64,000 bases of DNA from UBA1672 sp964587815 (GTDB lineage: Bacteria > Pseudomonadota > Alphaproteobacteria > Micavibrionales > Micavibrionaceae): positions 1 to 64,000 of the forward strand of contig CAZPMH010000008.1 in the NCBI GenBank assembly GCA_964587815.1. The letters run 5' to 3'. Both the position numbers and the translations under genes were made by a program. The notes beneath the pieces are model-generated. The model saw only the letters and a program-made list of their open reading frames with translations, had not been told where the DNA came from and ran no database searches. Shown in pieces: positions 27,296-36,002 of this stretch. The first letter of the stretch is position 1, and each line of letters opens with the position of its first letter.

Positions 27296-28426
27296 TTATT
27301 GTTTTCTTTTTTCGTGCCAATTTTTCCAGACTTCGAAACTTAGCCTTTCTTGTCCGTCAGCCGTTAAGAGGCCGTTGCTGTTCCATTGGCTGAGCATAGG
27401 GTCTGCACCTGATGCTTTCATTTTTTCCCACAAGGCGTCCAAATCGCGCGGAACCCACCAATTAACGAAAACAGCGTCTAGCTTTTCTGCTTCTTGCAGT
27501 AGCGTGCGCATGTATTGCGCCTGAGATTTTTCCGTTCCCGATATCCAAATGAGTTTTGAGAGAACGCGCCATGTTTTCGCGTTAAACCCTGTTTCGGCAA
27601 TGGCGAAGGGCTTATCGCCGATATAGTCGCGCATCTGGGAGAAAAGGTTTTTGGGAATTTTATTCGCATCGCCTGCGATACCATCGAAAAGATAAGGATA
27701 AACGCTGACGGCATAAATGTCGGTAAAGGGTAGCAGCTCTTTGATCATTTGGCGTTTTTGTTTCATGTCCTGCTCCGGGAGCAGGACGAATGTCAGAACA
27801 AGCGGCAGGTTTGGGAATTCTTTTTTCAGCTGGCTGTATACTTTGCTCAAGAAGGCTTTCAGGTTCAGAAATTCCTCGCTTCTTACGTCCGTGTTTATCG
27901 AGTCGATTTCCATGCCATAGACGAAAATATCGGGGTCAAAGGCCGCGATCATTCGCTTGCAATATTCTATGTAGGCTTTGGCGACCTCCTCGTCTTTCAG
28001 GGATTTTTGTGCCCAGTTTTCAGGCAAGAACATGCTGTCTTGCTCCGCCCAGTATGCGGCGAGAGAGGCGCGGTCTTTTCCCAAAAAGTTCACGCCGATA
28101 AATGTTTTTTTGTTGTTTTTCGCCTGTTTGGCTTTGGCAGAGATGTCCGCCTCGACATTGTCATGGAAAGGCTTTTCTTGCAAAGCTTCGGGCCACGGCA
28201 CACCGTCATCGAAATAGAAAAAAGTTGCATCGGCGTTGTTTCGAATAAAAGCATGTGTATCTGCAAATGCCTGATCCGACCAATCGTAGGGCTGGTAGGT
28301 CATCGACATGTAAAATGGTCGCTCATTCTCTTGGTTCGCATGTGCAAAGGACATGGCGTACAATAGCAAGGTTAGCGCAGAGAAAAAAATGTAAAATTTG
28401 GTGCTAACTACTTTCAGATTTATCAT
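27296..28426 (-). CDS. secreted clan GH-A glycoside-hydrolase-like protein
   Basis: A 376-residue protein with a signal peptide (cleavage near residue 30, AHANQ). The body looks like a (beta/alpha)8 barrel. Glu173 in VYGMEIDS stands where the acid/base residue of clan A hydrolases follows strand 4, and Glu278 in FAIAETGFN stands where the nucleophile follows strand 7. The usual Asn before the first Glu is Met here, so the family is unusual and the activity uncertain. It resembles GH53-type beta-galactanases and similar barrels most. Substrate unknown. Confidence 0.55.
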   Translation of the reverse strand: MINLKVVSTKFYIFFSALTLLLYAMSFAHANQENERPFYMSMTYQPYDWSDQAFADTHAFIRNNADATFFYFDDGVPWPEALQEKPFHDNVEADISAKAKQAKNNKKTFIGVNFLGKDRASLAAYWAEQDSMFLPENWAQKSLKDEEVAKAYIEYCKRMIAAFDPDIFVYGMEIDSINTDVRSEEFLNLKAFLSKVYSQLKKEFPNLPLVLTFVLLPEQDMKQKRQMIKELLPFTDIYAVSVYPYLFDGIAGDANKIPKNLFSQMRDYIGDKPFAIAETGFNAKTWRVLSKLIWISGTEKSQAQYMRTLLQEAEKLDAVFVNWWVPRDLDALWEKMKASGADPMLSQWNSNGLLTADGQERLSFEVWKNWHEKRKQ

Positions 28427-28433
28427 ATTTTTC

Positions 28434-28820
28434 TTATCTCACCTTACCGTTGACGTAGAACCAGCGTGATTGGATGCGCTGAAATTGAGAGGTTTCGTGC
28501 ATGATTTCGGTCTTGCCAGTGTCTGGGTTTCGATACCATGCTTTGAATTCCACCACGCCTTTATCACCGTTTTGTGAGGATGACAGAATTTCCAAACGTT
28601 GCCAGTCGTGCGTTTTTTCTGACAGATCGGCGGCGGTTAGACTGTTCGTATTTGCAGGCAGCCACGTTGAGAGCAGATACTCACCGTAACCGCCAAGGGC
28701 ATATGCGCAATAGCGCGAGCGCATCAGTTGTTCGGGCGTTTTTGCATGGTTATCGCCCGATAAAAAGCGGCCGCAACAGGCCGTGAATTGCTTGGATTTG
28801 CCGCATATGCATGTTTTCAT
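28434..28820 (-). CDS. ychJ: YchJ family protein with SEC-C-like zinc motif
   Basis: A 128-residue UPF0225 protein. The N-terminal CICGKSKQFTACCG motif is a SEC-C zinc finger, followed by the TPEQLMRSRYCAYALGGYGEYLLSTW block that defines YchJ proteins and a C-terminal NTF2-like domain. Biochemical role unknown. It overlaps the XRE regulator gene by ATGA (28817-28820), so the two are cotranslated. Confidence 0.92.
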   Translation of the reverse strand: MKTCICGKSKQFTACCGRFLSGDNHAKTPEQLMRSRYCAYALGGYGEYLLSTWLPANTNSLTAADLSEKTHDWQRLEILSSSQNGDKGVVEFKAWYRNPDTGKTEIMHETSQFQRIQSRWFYVNGKVR

Positions 28821-29560
28821 TGTTTATGATCCGGTCGGATGAGGTGTTCGAACAGGCCGTAATCCCAGTTGCGCATCGCCAAAACGAGTGTCACGCCCTT
28901 GCGACCGTCCAAGGGAAGAGTTGAATTTTCACGGACAATTTCCCGAAACTCCGTGGTCAGCCTTACTAATCTGCGTTGGAATTCAGCGGCGCTGGACGGT
29001 GAGAGCATGCCGTTTAAAACATGCAGGCGTCCGTATTCGCCCTGAAAATCGCTGTTAAAATATTCCTGCCCGATATGTTCGCGGAAGAAGCGTTCGAACG
29101 GGCCGTCTTCGATCCATGAGAAATTTGAGCTGATCAGCAGTTTCACCCTGTTATGCGGGAGCAGTTGGATGATACCGATTTTGTCGAGTTTGAGCAGTTT
29201 TCCGAGGCATTCTTCGTAACTTAGCGTGAAGAATTGCGTGATATCGTCAATCGTCCACTGGTTAAAGATGCAGACTGTGACCAACGTTAAGGCCGTATCC
29301 TGAATGATCTCTGTTTCCTGAGCGTGTGTGAGCTTTTCTACCTTGGCCTGCGCGGCGTCCATCTGGTTTACAAGATCGCTGATTTGCATGCCTAACATTT
29401 GGCAGACTTTATCCAAACGCTTTAGAGAAAATTGTTGATCTGAAAACATGCGTTTCACACTTGCCTCTGACAGTTTTAGTGTATCTGCCACGTCCGCATA
29501 TGTTTTGTTTTGCGCTTTCAAACATCGTTTTAATGTTTGGATTAAGAGTGCTGTTTGCAT
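28817..29560 (-). CDS. XRE-family helix-turn-helix regulator
   Basis: A 247-residue protein. Residues 1-60 form an XRE-type DNA-binding domain with YADVADTLKLSEASVKRMF as helix-turn-helix, followed by a coiled segment and a C-terminal domain of unknown type. It lies divergently from the PspA-like gene across a 128-base region holding a good promoter and paired repeats, so it may regulate itself and that gene. Likely cotranscribed with ychJ. Confidence 0.82.
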   Translation of the reverse strand: MQTALLIQTLKRCLKAQNKTYADVADTLKLSEASVKRMFSDQQFSLKRLDKVCQMLGMQISDLVNQMDAAQAKVEKLTHAQETEIIQDTALTLVTVCIFNQWTIDDITQFFTLSYEECLGKLLKLDKIGIIQLLPHNRVKLLISSNFSWIEDGPFERFFREHIGQEYFNSDFQGEYGRLHVLNGMLSPSSAAEFQRRLVRLTTEFREIVRENSTLPLDGRKGVTLVLAMRNWDYGLFEHLIRPDHKQ

Positions 29561-29572
29561 TGAAACCCCAGA

Positions 29573-29632
29573 TAAGTATCAAAATATAATACTAAAATAC
29601 TATTATTTCTAAACTTATGTCAATTAAGTATC
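29573..29632. promoter_or_regulatory. paired TAAGTATC repeats, possible regulator operator
   Basis: The eight-base word TAAGTATC occurs at 29573-29580 and again at 29625-29632, same orientation, 52 bases apart (about five helical turns). They bracket the predicted promoter of the XRE gene, with AGTAT/ATACT inverted pairs between them. This layout suits looping or cooperative binding by the divergently encoded XRE protein. Binding is inference. Confidence 0.35.
29594..29623 (-). promoter_or_regulatory. sigma-70-like promoter of the XRE/ychJ operon
   Basis: On the minus strand a perfect TTGACA (29618-29623) is followed after 18 bases by TATTTT (29594-29599). Transcription would start near 29585, about 25 bases before the XRE start codon at 29560. 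Confidence 0.45.
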
Positions 29633-29688
29633 TTATATAGAGTCCTCATTATACGATACAGCATGTTCAACATATGAGGAGTAAAACA

Positions 29689-30339
29689 ATGAACCTATTT
29701 ACAAGACTTTCGGCGACACTGACAGGAAAGCTGGATGATGTCGTCTCACAGATCGAAAACCACGACGCGGTTGTTGCGGTTGCTTTAAAAGACACGCGCG
29801 CGGCGGTGGCCAAAGCAAAAGTGCGGTTGGATCGCGTCCGTAAGGATGGTGAGACAATGCGCAGCCGTTTGGCTGAAGCCGAGCGCATGGCTAAGCTTTG
29901 GGAAGATCGCGCCAAGGATACGGCTGCCAAGGATGAGCAAAAGGCTCTGGCGTGTATCGCACGGCGCAATCAATGCCGCGAACAGGTAACGCAGACGCAA
30001 ACCGCTCTGGCACGGCATGAAGAGCTGGAGGCCAAGGTCAGCGAGAATGTTCAGCGGATGGAACAACGTTTGCGGGATATTACGCAGCAGCAAAATCTGA
30101 TGCGTTCACGCCAGTCCACGGCGGATGCGATGCGGATCATCAATAAGATTGAAGGCAGTACCAGCAACGGTATCGAGGATACGTTTGATCGGTGGGAGAC
30201 TTTGATTACCGAAACGGAGTATTCAACGGGTCACATATCAGAGACCGATACGCTCGATATGTCTTTCGTGAAGGAAGAAAACACGATGCAATTGCAGGCG
30301 GAGCTTGACGCGCTGCTTCAACCTGAGAAAGGAGAATAA
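29689..30339 (+). CDS. PspA/IM30-like coiled-coil protein
   Basis: A 216-residue protein, almost entirely helical from residue 15 to 150 with heptad-like Ala/Leu and charged residues, resembling PspA/IM30 membrane-stress proteins (start MNLFTRLSATLTGKLDDVVSQIE). PspA-type proteins bind and stabilise stressed membranes. The start ATG at 29689 is preceded by GAGGAG; an upstream ATG at 29674 is less likely. It is followed by a membrane protein gene two bases later, so the two probably act together. Confidence 0.7.
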   Translation: MNLFTRLSATLTGKLDDVVSQIENHDAVVAVALKDTRAAVAKAKVRLDRVRKDGETMRSRLAEAERMAKLWEDRAKDTAAKDEQKALACIARRNQCREQVTQTQTALARHEELEAKVSENVQRMEQRLRDITQQQNLMRSRQSTADAMRIINKIEGSTSNGIEDTFDRWETLITETEYSTGHISETDTLDMSFVKEENTMQLQAELDALLQPEKGE

Positions 30340-30341
30340 TC

Positions 30342-31688
30342 ATGACGACACAAATTTCACATCAAAATGACGCTGAATGGCAAGAGCTTGGCTCTTGCCC
30401 CCAGGCGGAGGATTCAACTGTTTTCGGCCTAATACGCAAGATGACCAATTTTGCCTCCCTGATGCGGATTAGCGGGGCGCTCGTTATGCTCGTCGCGATG
30501 TCTTCATACTTGCTGCAAGGTTGGGATGAGGGCAATGACATCAGCCGTTATTACATGCTGCTGTCACAAACTTTTCTTCTGGCCGCAAGCGGTTTTGGCC
30601 TGAGTTATATTCTTAAAGAAAATAAGGGCGCGCGTATCTTTTTCGGGCTCGGCCTTATTTCGATTACCGTCAATATGACTACGCTTGGCGCGCTTATCTT
30701 TTCTACAATGCAGTGGGGCAGTTCGCTTGTTGAGTATCCGAGTTATGCCGAATGGGTTGCGCCTGAGTTTAGCGAGATTATTCTGGCTCTCTTAGGAACG
30801 CTTGTGATTAGCGCCCCTGTGGCTTGGGTCGGCCATAAGGTTCTTGCGCGCCGTTCTGCGGGCAGGTTATCTGCGCTGTTTCTTTTTACCAACCTGCTTT
30901 TGCTTGTTCCGGTTAGGGAATCGCTGTTCGTTGGTATTGCAGCCTTGGTGGCGATTATTATTCCCATTGCGCTGTTCAGCAAGCGCATGGCGCATGATCA
31001 CACCTTGCGTACGCCTGAAGGGTTTTTCGGGATGGCGACGGTTCTGGTGCCCGCGGGTATCATTATCTGCCGCAGCATTTGGTTCTATCCTGTCGATGAA
31101 ATCCTTGAAATCATTCTGGCAGGTACGGCGTTTGTTTCTTTGCGTTTTTGTGCGCATCAAACGGATGAGGGCTCTTATGCGCGCACATTGACGCACTGGT
31201 TGTCTTTAGGTGCGGCGATTGCGGTTGCGTTTCCCGCAGCTGAACTGGCCCATCGCTACCTTTCGGACACATTGGCGATGAATGTCTTCGGCCTTATTCT
31301 TGCGGGATTGTTGGTGGATATATCGACGCGCTGCAAAACGCCTTTTGCGACGTTGCGCTTAGCGGCAGTTGTTCTGGCGATCAGCCATATTCCGCCGCTT
31401 TTCCTGACTGATGATCTTGTTCATACGGCGCTGTGTCTGGTTGCGGGATTGGCAACGATTGCAGTCGGGTATAAGCACGGGCTTCGATCTCTGATTGGAT
31501 TCGGCCTGTTGATGGCGGCGTTCGCTGTTGGTCGACCTGTGATGGATTTTGTCCAGTGGCTGGATTTCTCTAACTGGATTACCCTGTCACTGGTGGGTGG
31601 TACAGCCATCGTCACGGCCTCGATTATCGAACGTCACGGCGCTTTTCTGAAAATGAAATGGGACCGCGTGGCAGAACCGGCGGAGTAG
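30342..31688 (+). CDS. polytopic membrane protein next to PspA-like gene
   Basis: A 448-residue protein with a soluble N-terminus of about 35 residues followed by about twelve hydrophobic helices. No transporter family is evident; the layout recalls DUF2157-like membrane proteins, which I would not press. Cotranscribed with the PspA-like gene (gap of two bases, GAAAGGAG ribosome binding site). A shared role in membrane stress is inference from context. A strong hairpin follows. Confidence 0.65.
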   Translation: MTTQISHQNDAEWQELGSCPQAEDSTVFGLIRKMTNFASLMRISGALVMLVAMSSYLLQGWDEGNDISRYYMLLSQTFLLAASGFGLSYILKENKGARIFFGLGLISITVNMTTLGALIFSTMQWGSSLVEYPSYAEWVAPEFSEIILALLGTLVISAPVAWVGHKVLARRSAGRLSALFLFTNLLLLVPVRESLFVGIAALVAIIIPIALFSKRMAHDHTLRTPEGFFGMATVLVPAGIIICRSIWFYPVDEILEIILAGTAFVSLRFCAHQTDEGSYARTLTHWLSLGAAIAVAFPAAELAHRYLSDTLAMNVFGLILAGLLVDISTRCKTPFATLRLAAVVLAISHIPPLFLTDDLVHTALCLVAGLATIAVGYKHGLRSLIGFGLLMAAFAVGRPVMDFVQWLDFSNWITLSLVGGTAIVTASIIERHGAFLKMKWDRVAEPAE

Positions 31689-31701
31689 TAGGCCTTATCA
31701 A

Positions 31702-31736
31702 AAACTTATCTGCCCGACATAACTTTCGGGCAGATA
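31702..31736 (-). terminator. hairpin terminator between convergent genes
   Basis: A perfect 11-pair stem (31707-31717 with 31726-31736) with an eight-base loop lies between the plus-strand membrane gene and the minus-strand hydroxylase gene. On the minus strand it is followed by five T (31702-31706 complement, one base after the stem), so it terminates the hydroxylase transcript and may serve both. Confidence 0.7.
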
Positions 31737-31765
31737 GACCCTAAGATACGGATAAAGACGATGGC

Positions 31766-32929
31766 TCAGGCCGCGTCTTTATTTTTCTTTTTGCGCGGTT
31801 TAAAGGGGTAGAGGAATTGCTTGATGTAGGTTCTCGGCAGCCTGATTGTTGTTCCATAATGTGCGGGCCAGTGTTTTGACGGCATGTGATATGTGCCGAA
31901 AACCATATCGAAAATCGGCATATGCACCGCGTAGTTTGTATCAATTGCCGGGGCTTCGGAGCTGTGATGCCAGTGGTGATATTGCGGGGTGCATATGATG
32001 TATTTCAATGGCCCGAACGGGATGCCCAAATTAGCATGAACCAGGACGGCTTGCAGCCCTGCGAAAACGACGTAAATATCAAGTGCCGCTTTGTCAGGGC
32101 CCAGAAGGTAGAGCGGAATCATCGCGATAGAGCGGTCAACGATTGTTTGCATGATGTGGTTTCTTGACCCTGCCAGCCAATCCATATGCTCCACGGAATG
32201 GTGTACGGCGTGTATTCTCCAAAGCCTTGGGTTTTCGTGGAACATGCGGTGCGACCAATAGAGCACGAAATCTGCGCATAGAACCAGAATTATAACTTGC
32301 GCCGCGAGTGGCAGGCTTTGGATAAATTCCTGAACGTCGGCACTGGCCGCCCAGCCAAATACCGTGCTTGTAAAATAGTTTCCGATTAACAACAGAATCG
32401 CGAATATCAGATGGTTGACGGAAAAATAGAGCAGGTCAAGCTGCCATTCAGGGCGCAGGATTGCTTGCTCTTTATATTTGGGGAATATCTTCTCAAGGAA
32501 CGTGAACAGGATAACGGAGGCGAGAAGTGTGAGAACCAACCAGTCCAATCCCAGAGAAAGCTGGTTTTGACCGACCTTCCCCGCCTCGACAGTATACCCG
32601 CCCAGCGCAAAGGCCGCAGCCGTGAACAATACGCCGATTGCACCCAGTTTCCTTTGCTTTCCCACCACAAAGGTCAGAATACCGAATATCAAGGACGCCC
32701 ACATACTAACCATAAGAACGTGGCGCAGCATTTCATGATCGTATCCCGCGCGCAGTTCTGTGACCGTCAGGTATGCCGGAAATTTGTAACAAAGAACGGC
32801 GAGAAAGCTCAGGACACCGAGAAAGCACGCGACAGAACCGCTTATTTTACCCTCACCGATGCGGAACGCCCTGTCTTCCATATTCTCGATTTGGCGTTCT
32901 TTATATTCGTACGGCTCTTTCTTCTGCAT
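31766..32929 (-). CDS. sterol desaturase / fatty acid hydroxylase family protein
   Basis: A 387-residue integral membrane protein with about seven hydrophobic segments. The diiron histidine motifs are all present: HRMFH, HAVHHS and HHWHH. The family adds hydroxyl groups to, or desaturates, sterols, fatty acids or related lipids with molecular oxygen. Length and the N-terminal membrane extension are usual for the bacterial branch. It has a terminator downstream and seems monocistronic. The lipid substrate is unknown. Confidence 0.9.
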   Translation of the reverse strand: MQKKEPYEYKERQIENMEDRAFRIGEGKISGSVACFLGVLSFLAVLCYKFPAYLTVTELRAGYDHEMLRHVLMVSMWASLIFGILTFVVGKQRKLGAIGVLFTAAAFALGGYTVEAGKVGQNQLSLGLDWLVLTLLASVILFTFLEKIFPKYKEQAILRPEWQLDLLYFSVNHLIFAILLLIGNYFTSTVFGWAASADVQEFIQSLPLAAQVIILVLCADFVLYWSHRMFHENPRLWRIHAVHHSVEHMDWLAGSRNHIMQTIVDRSIAMIPLYLLGPDKAALDIYVVFAGLQAVLVHANLGIPFGPLKYIICTPQYHHWHHSSEAPAIDTNYAVHMPIFDMVFGTYHMPSKHWPAHYGTTIRLPRTYIKQFLYPFKPRKKKNKDAA

Positions 32930-33034
32930 CTTTATGCTCTTTGATTTGAGTTTTTATCTGATGGAAATATACGGAATAAATATTAAGAATTCCAGTTGGT
33001 TTAAGGTTACTTGAATGCACCTAATCGTTTTCAT

Positions 33035-34138
33035 TTAAGGAAGAGGCGGCGTTTGGAACAGTGTGATGCGCAAGCCCCCATGTTGAACGGGCGGGCTTGT
33101 TGGCATGAACTTTAAGCCCGTTGCATGTGCCAAGGATGTGTCTGTTGTGATGATGCCCACGCGCCAGCCTGAGAAATTCTGACGCAGGGCTGTGCCGATT
33201 GATTGATAGAGCGGCGTGAGTTTCTTAACTTCGCTTATGCGCGTGCCATAGGGCGGGTTCAGGATGACCAAGCCGGATGTTTTCGTAGGCGGTTTGATGT
33301 CGCTTATCGATTGTTGTTTGAACTTTGTGCGATGCCCTACCCCTGCGCGTGCGGCGTTTTCTGCGCTCATTTTTACTGCGCCTTTGTCTCTGTCGCTGCC
33401 GTAACAATTTACTTCAGAGTTTGCTTGTCTTTCAACGCTTTTCATTTTTTCCCAAGCAGCGGAATCAAATGTTTTGAGTTTTTCAAATGCGAAGCTGCGC
33501 GCGCGCCCGGGGTTGAGGCGCGTCGCTATTTCAGCGGCTTCGATTACGAACGTACCCGAGCCGCACATCGGATCAAACACAGGCTCGTCGCCCTTGTAAC
33601 CGCATTGCTGCAGGAAAAGAGCAGCCATATTCTCGCGCATCGGTGCTTTATTTATGTGCTGTTTAAAGCCGCGCTTATGAAGAAGGTCGCCTGACGTATC
33701 GACGCTGATTGTGCATATATCGCGTTCTATTCGGGCCATGATGGTGACTTCTGCGTTTGACGCATGGTCTGCGTTCATCGTTTTACTGATTGCGTGTATG
33801 ATCCGCTCAGCGACGGCATCAGAATGGTAGATACGCGATTTTGAACAGCTTACCTTGACGTTAAACGGTTGGTCAGGCTTTAAGATGTCTCGCCACGGAA
33901 TCTCGCAGGCGCGTGAATCCAGTTGTGCAAGATGTGTTACATGGAATGACGCAATCCGCGCAAGAATACGTGATGCGCCCCTCACCCATAGATTTGCGCG
34001 CCATACCTCGGGCCAGCCGCCCTCAATTGTAACGCCGCCTTTTGTGGCTTTGGCTTTTTTAAAGCCTTTGCCGCGGACTTCGTCGTGCAGTGCATGCTCC
34101 AAACCCGGAGCGGTAGCCAGAAAAATTTCAAAACTCAT
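33035..34138 (-). CDS. THUMP-domain RNA N2-guanine methyltransferase (RlmL-like)
   Basis: A 367-residue protein: an N-terminal THUMP RNA-binding domain (about residues 1-155, EIFLATAPGLEHALHDEV start) and a Rossmann methyltransferase with VFDPMCGSGTFVIEAA (motif I) and the target-base motif ILNPPYG. This is the UPF0020 / COG0116 layout of 23S rRNA G2445 methyltransferases such as the N-terminal half of RlmKL; the RlmK half is absent, as in many bacteria. It likely modifies 23S rRNA during ribosome assembly. Confidence 0.88.
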   Translation of the reverse strand: MSFEIFLATAPGLEHALHDEVRGKGFKKAKATKGGVTIEGGWPEVWRANLWVRGASRILARIASFHVTHLAQLDSRACEIPWRDILKPDQPFNVKVSCSKSRIYHSDAVAERIIHAISKTMNADHASNAEVTIMARIERDICTISVDTSGDLLHKRGFKQHINKAPMRENMAALFLQQCGYKGDEPVFDPMCGSGTFVIEAAEIATRLNPGRARSFAFEKLKTFDSAAWEKMKSVERQANSEVNCYGSDRDKGAVKMSAENAARAGVGHRTKFKQQSISDIKPPTKTSGLVILNPPYGTRISEVKKLTPLYQSIGTALRQNFSGWRVGIITTDTSLAHATGLKFMPTSPPVQHGGLRITLFQTPPLP

Positions 34139-34195
34139 ATATTTGCTCGCTGTGCCTTACTCTTTGTTTGTACGGCTGGATTATTTCGTATTTAT

Positions 34196-35200
34196 TTAAG
34201 AGCGCAACAGTTTTATCGGTGCCATGATAACCAAAATCAGGCCCATAATCATTAGCGGTAGGCTTAAAAACCAGGATTCAATGTGCCAATTTTGTTCAAA
34301 CATGAACCAATAGGTGATGGATGCCGTGACGGGCATCGCCCATATTGTTAGCTGATTGAGAAAAGAGGGTGCGGTTTCAAACGTCTTCATAACTGAGCCT
34401 GCGCGTTCATCCTGTTTTTTTCTGGCATAGTGAAGCGGCAGGTAAAACAGGCCAACCGCGACAGGGAGGATTAAAGCCATCACAGAAACTTGAAGGAACA
34501 TGAGTATAAAAAGGCAGAGAGATGTTATCGCGAAGATTGAAAAGTCTAAACGAGTGGGCAGAAATGATTTCCCTGCTCCCACAGAGATCAGAATATTGCC
34601 GATAAACAAAATCGCGGTGGTCACAAACAAAAATGCCGAGAACTCAGCGATGGGCATGAATGTCAGGATTTCACCCGTCGCATCTGAGGGGAACCCAATC
34701 GGCCATGTTGACCACACGCCCCAAACAACGCCCAGAACAGAATATATTATGGCATTGATCAATGCGCTTTTTTCCCTAAGCCAAACTTGCAATATCCATA
34801 AACCTAGAACCACATCAATGATCGGGTGCCAGGATAGAGCCGTCCAAACAAGGGAGATCGGGAACTCGATATAGACCACGGGTACGATAAGCCCTTCGAT
34901 AAAATACCCGATGATCGCGCCGACAAGAAACACTCCAAATACACAAGAGACACGCGTGTAATACAAAATCAAAATGCCGGGCGATACGGCCAAAAGGTAG
35001 AATATGCTTAATTCAAGCAGCGCCGACATAAGCAGGCTCGGCGAGCGTATTGCGGCGTGAATTTGCTCTGTGACGCTTTCATTAAAGAAGAAAAATTCAG
35101 AAAAGAATAAGACAATTAAAGAACAGCCTAGCAGAAACGCAAGCCTTTCGGTAAACGACTTTACAAAATTCTGTCGGTAGTTTCTCACGGATGATGTCAC
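34196..35200 (-). CDS. polytopic membrane protein, unknown family
   Basis: A 334-residue protein with about nine hydrophobic segments and short loops. I do not recognise a family. The annotated start is a GTG at 35200 with no strong ribosome binding site. It follows the smaller membrane protein at 35298-35882 on the same strand; both lie downstream of the two-component system, whose regulator box stands in front of the 35298 gene. Confidence 0.6.
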   Translation of the reverse strand: MTSSVRNYRQNFVKSFTERLAFLLGCSLIVLFFSEFFFFNESVTEQIHAAIRSPSLLMSALLELSIFYLLAVSPGILILYYTRVSCVFGVFLVGAIIGYFIEGLIVPVVYIEFPISLVWTALSWHPIIDVVLGLWILQVWLREKSALINAIIYSVLGVVWGVWSTWPIGFPSDATGEILTFMPIAEFSAFLFVTTAILFIGNILISVGAGKSFLPTRLDFSIFAITSLCLFILMFLQVSVMALILPVAVGLFYLPLHYARKKQDERAGSVMKTFETAPSFLNQLTIWAMPVTASITYWFMFEQNWHIESWFLSLPLMIMGLILVIMAPIKLLRS

Positions 35201-35297
35201 TGGTTACAATCTTAGAGCTAGAGACCTTAAGTTTCTATAGTAAAATAACCTTAACACATTTGATAAGCAAAACCGTTTATTTCAGTTAAAGAATCTA

Positions 35298-35882
35298 TCA
35301 TGTGCCGTGCATAAGGGTGATATCCCCGAACATAAAGAATATAATATCCCACAGGGTTTCATCGACCGCCAGGCCAACGATGGCTGCGAAACCACCAAGC
35401 TCCCACGGAATGCGAAAACTGCTCTTTATTATAAAGGCCATATAAACATAACCGACCAACGTCATGAAAACCGCGTAAGGCTCTATCGCGCTTAGGTCCA
35501 GGCCGGAAAAAATGAAGAAAAGAACGGGAGAAACCAAAATGATATCAAAAAGGCTGATCCAGTTTGCGATGACTAAAAACCTGCAAAAATGTTCCTGACG
35601 ATTGAGCTGCTTGGTTAAAAAGTACAAAATATAAAGGTTGACGCAGACTCCTACAGCAATTCTGACAAAGTGCACTGAAATGATAAACGGAATAGAATAG
35701 CCATCTGCTGATGTCTTTACTAAAACCGCAAAAACCAAAGGCAGAAAAAGCACAGGGATAATAAATGATTTTATCGCGTCTTTCTTGGAAACATTTTGAA
35801 AGCGCTCAACCCCTCGGCGCATGAATAGAATTATTTCAAAACTACCGTGTAAATTTTCTTTAATTTCCTGCCGTGTAAACAT
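35298..35882 (-). CDS. membrane protein downstream of the two-component system
   Basis: A 194-residue protein with about five membrane segments after a soluble N-terminus of 45 residues. The layout is Yip1-like, but I see no decisive motif. Upstream on the same strand, 84 bases from the start, stands a direct repeat of TGTAAA with 11-base period that also occurs in front of the histidine kinase gene, so it is a likely target of the adjacent response regulator. Confidence 0.6.
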   Translation of the reverse strand: MFTRQEIKENLHGSFEIILFMRRGVERFQNVSKKDAIKSFIIPVLFLPLVFAVLVKTSADGYSIPFIISVHFVRIAVGVCVNLYILYFLTKQLNRQEHFCRFLVIANWISLFDIILVSPVLFFIFSGLDLSAIEPYAVFMTLVGYVYMAFIIKSSFRIPWELGGFAAIVGLAVDETLWDIIFFMFGDITLMHGT

Positions 35883-35944
35883 AAGTCCCTTAAATCGTTT
35901 TTAAATCTGCCTATTCTCAATTTATCATCAGCGGGCTTAAAACA

Positions 35945-35983
35945 TGTCAAAATGCTGTATGGAGTATGTAAAAAATTTGTAAA
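35945..35983 (-). promoter_or_regulatory. promoter with direct-repeat response-regulator box
   Basis: On the minus strand the box ATGTAAA-N4-TTGTAAA occupies 35966-35983, with an 11-base period typical of OmpR/PhoB-family operators. A TTGACA (35945-35950) follows 15 bases later, with a TGATAA after 18 bases. The same box stands at the same distance from the histidine kinase start. Confidence 0.45.
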
Positions 35984-36002
35984 AAGCCATATCAAATAAG
36001 GC

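Noticed and set aside
27749..28366. 205-codon plus-strand frame inside the glycosidase-like gene
   Set aside because: Antisense shadow with Cys/Arg/Phe-rich composition; the minus-strand protein has a signal peptide and catalytic-like motifs.
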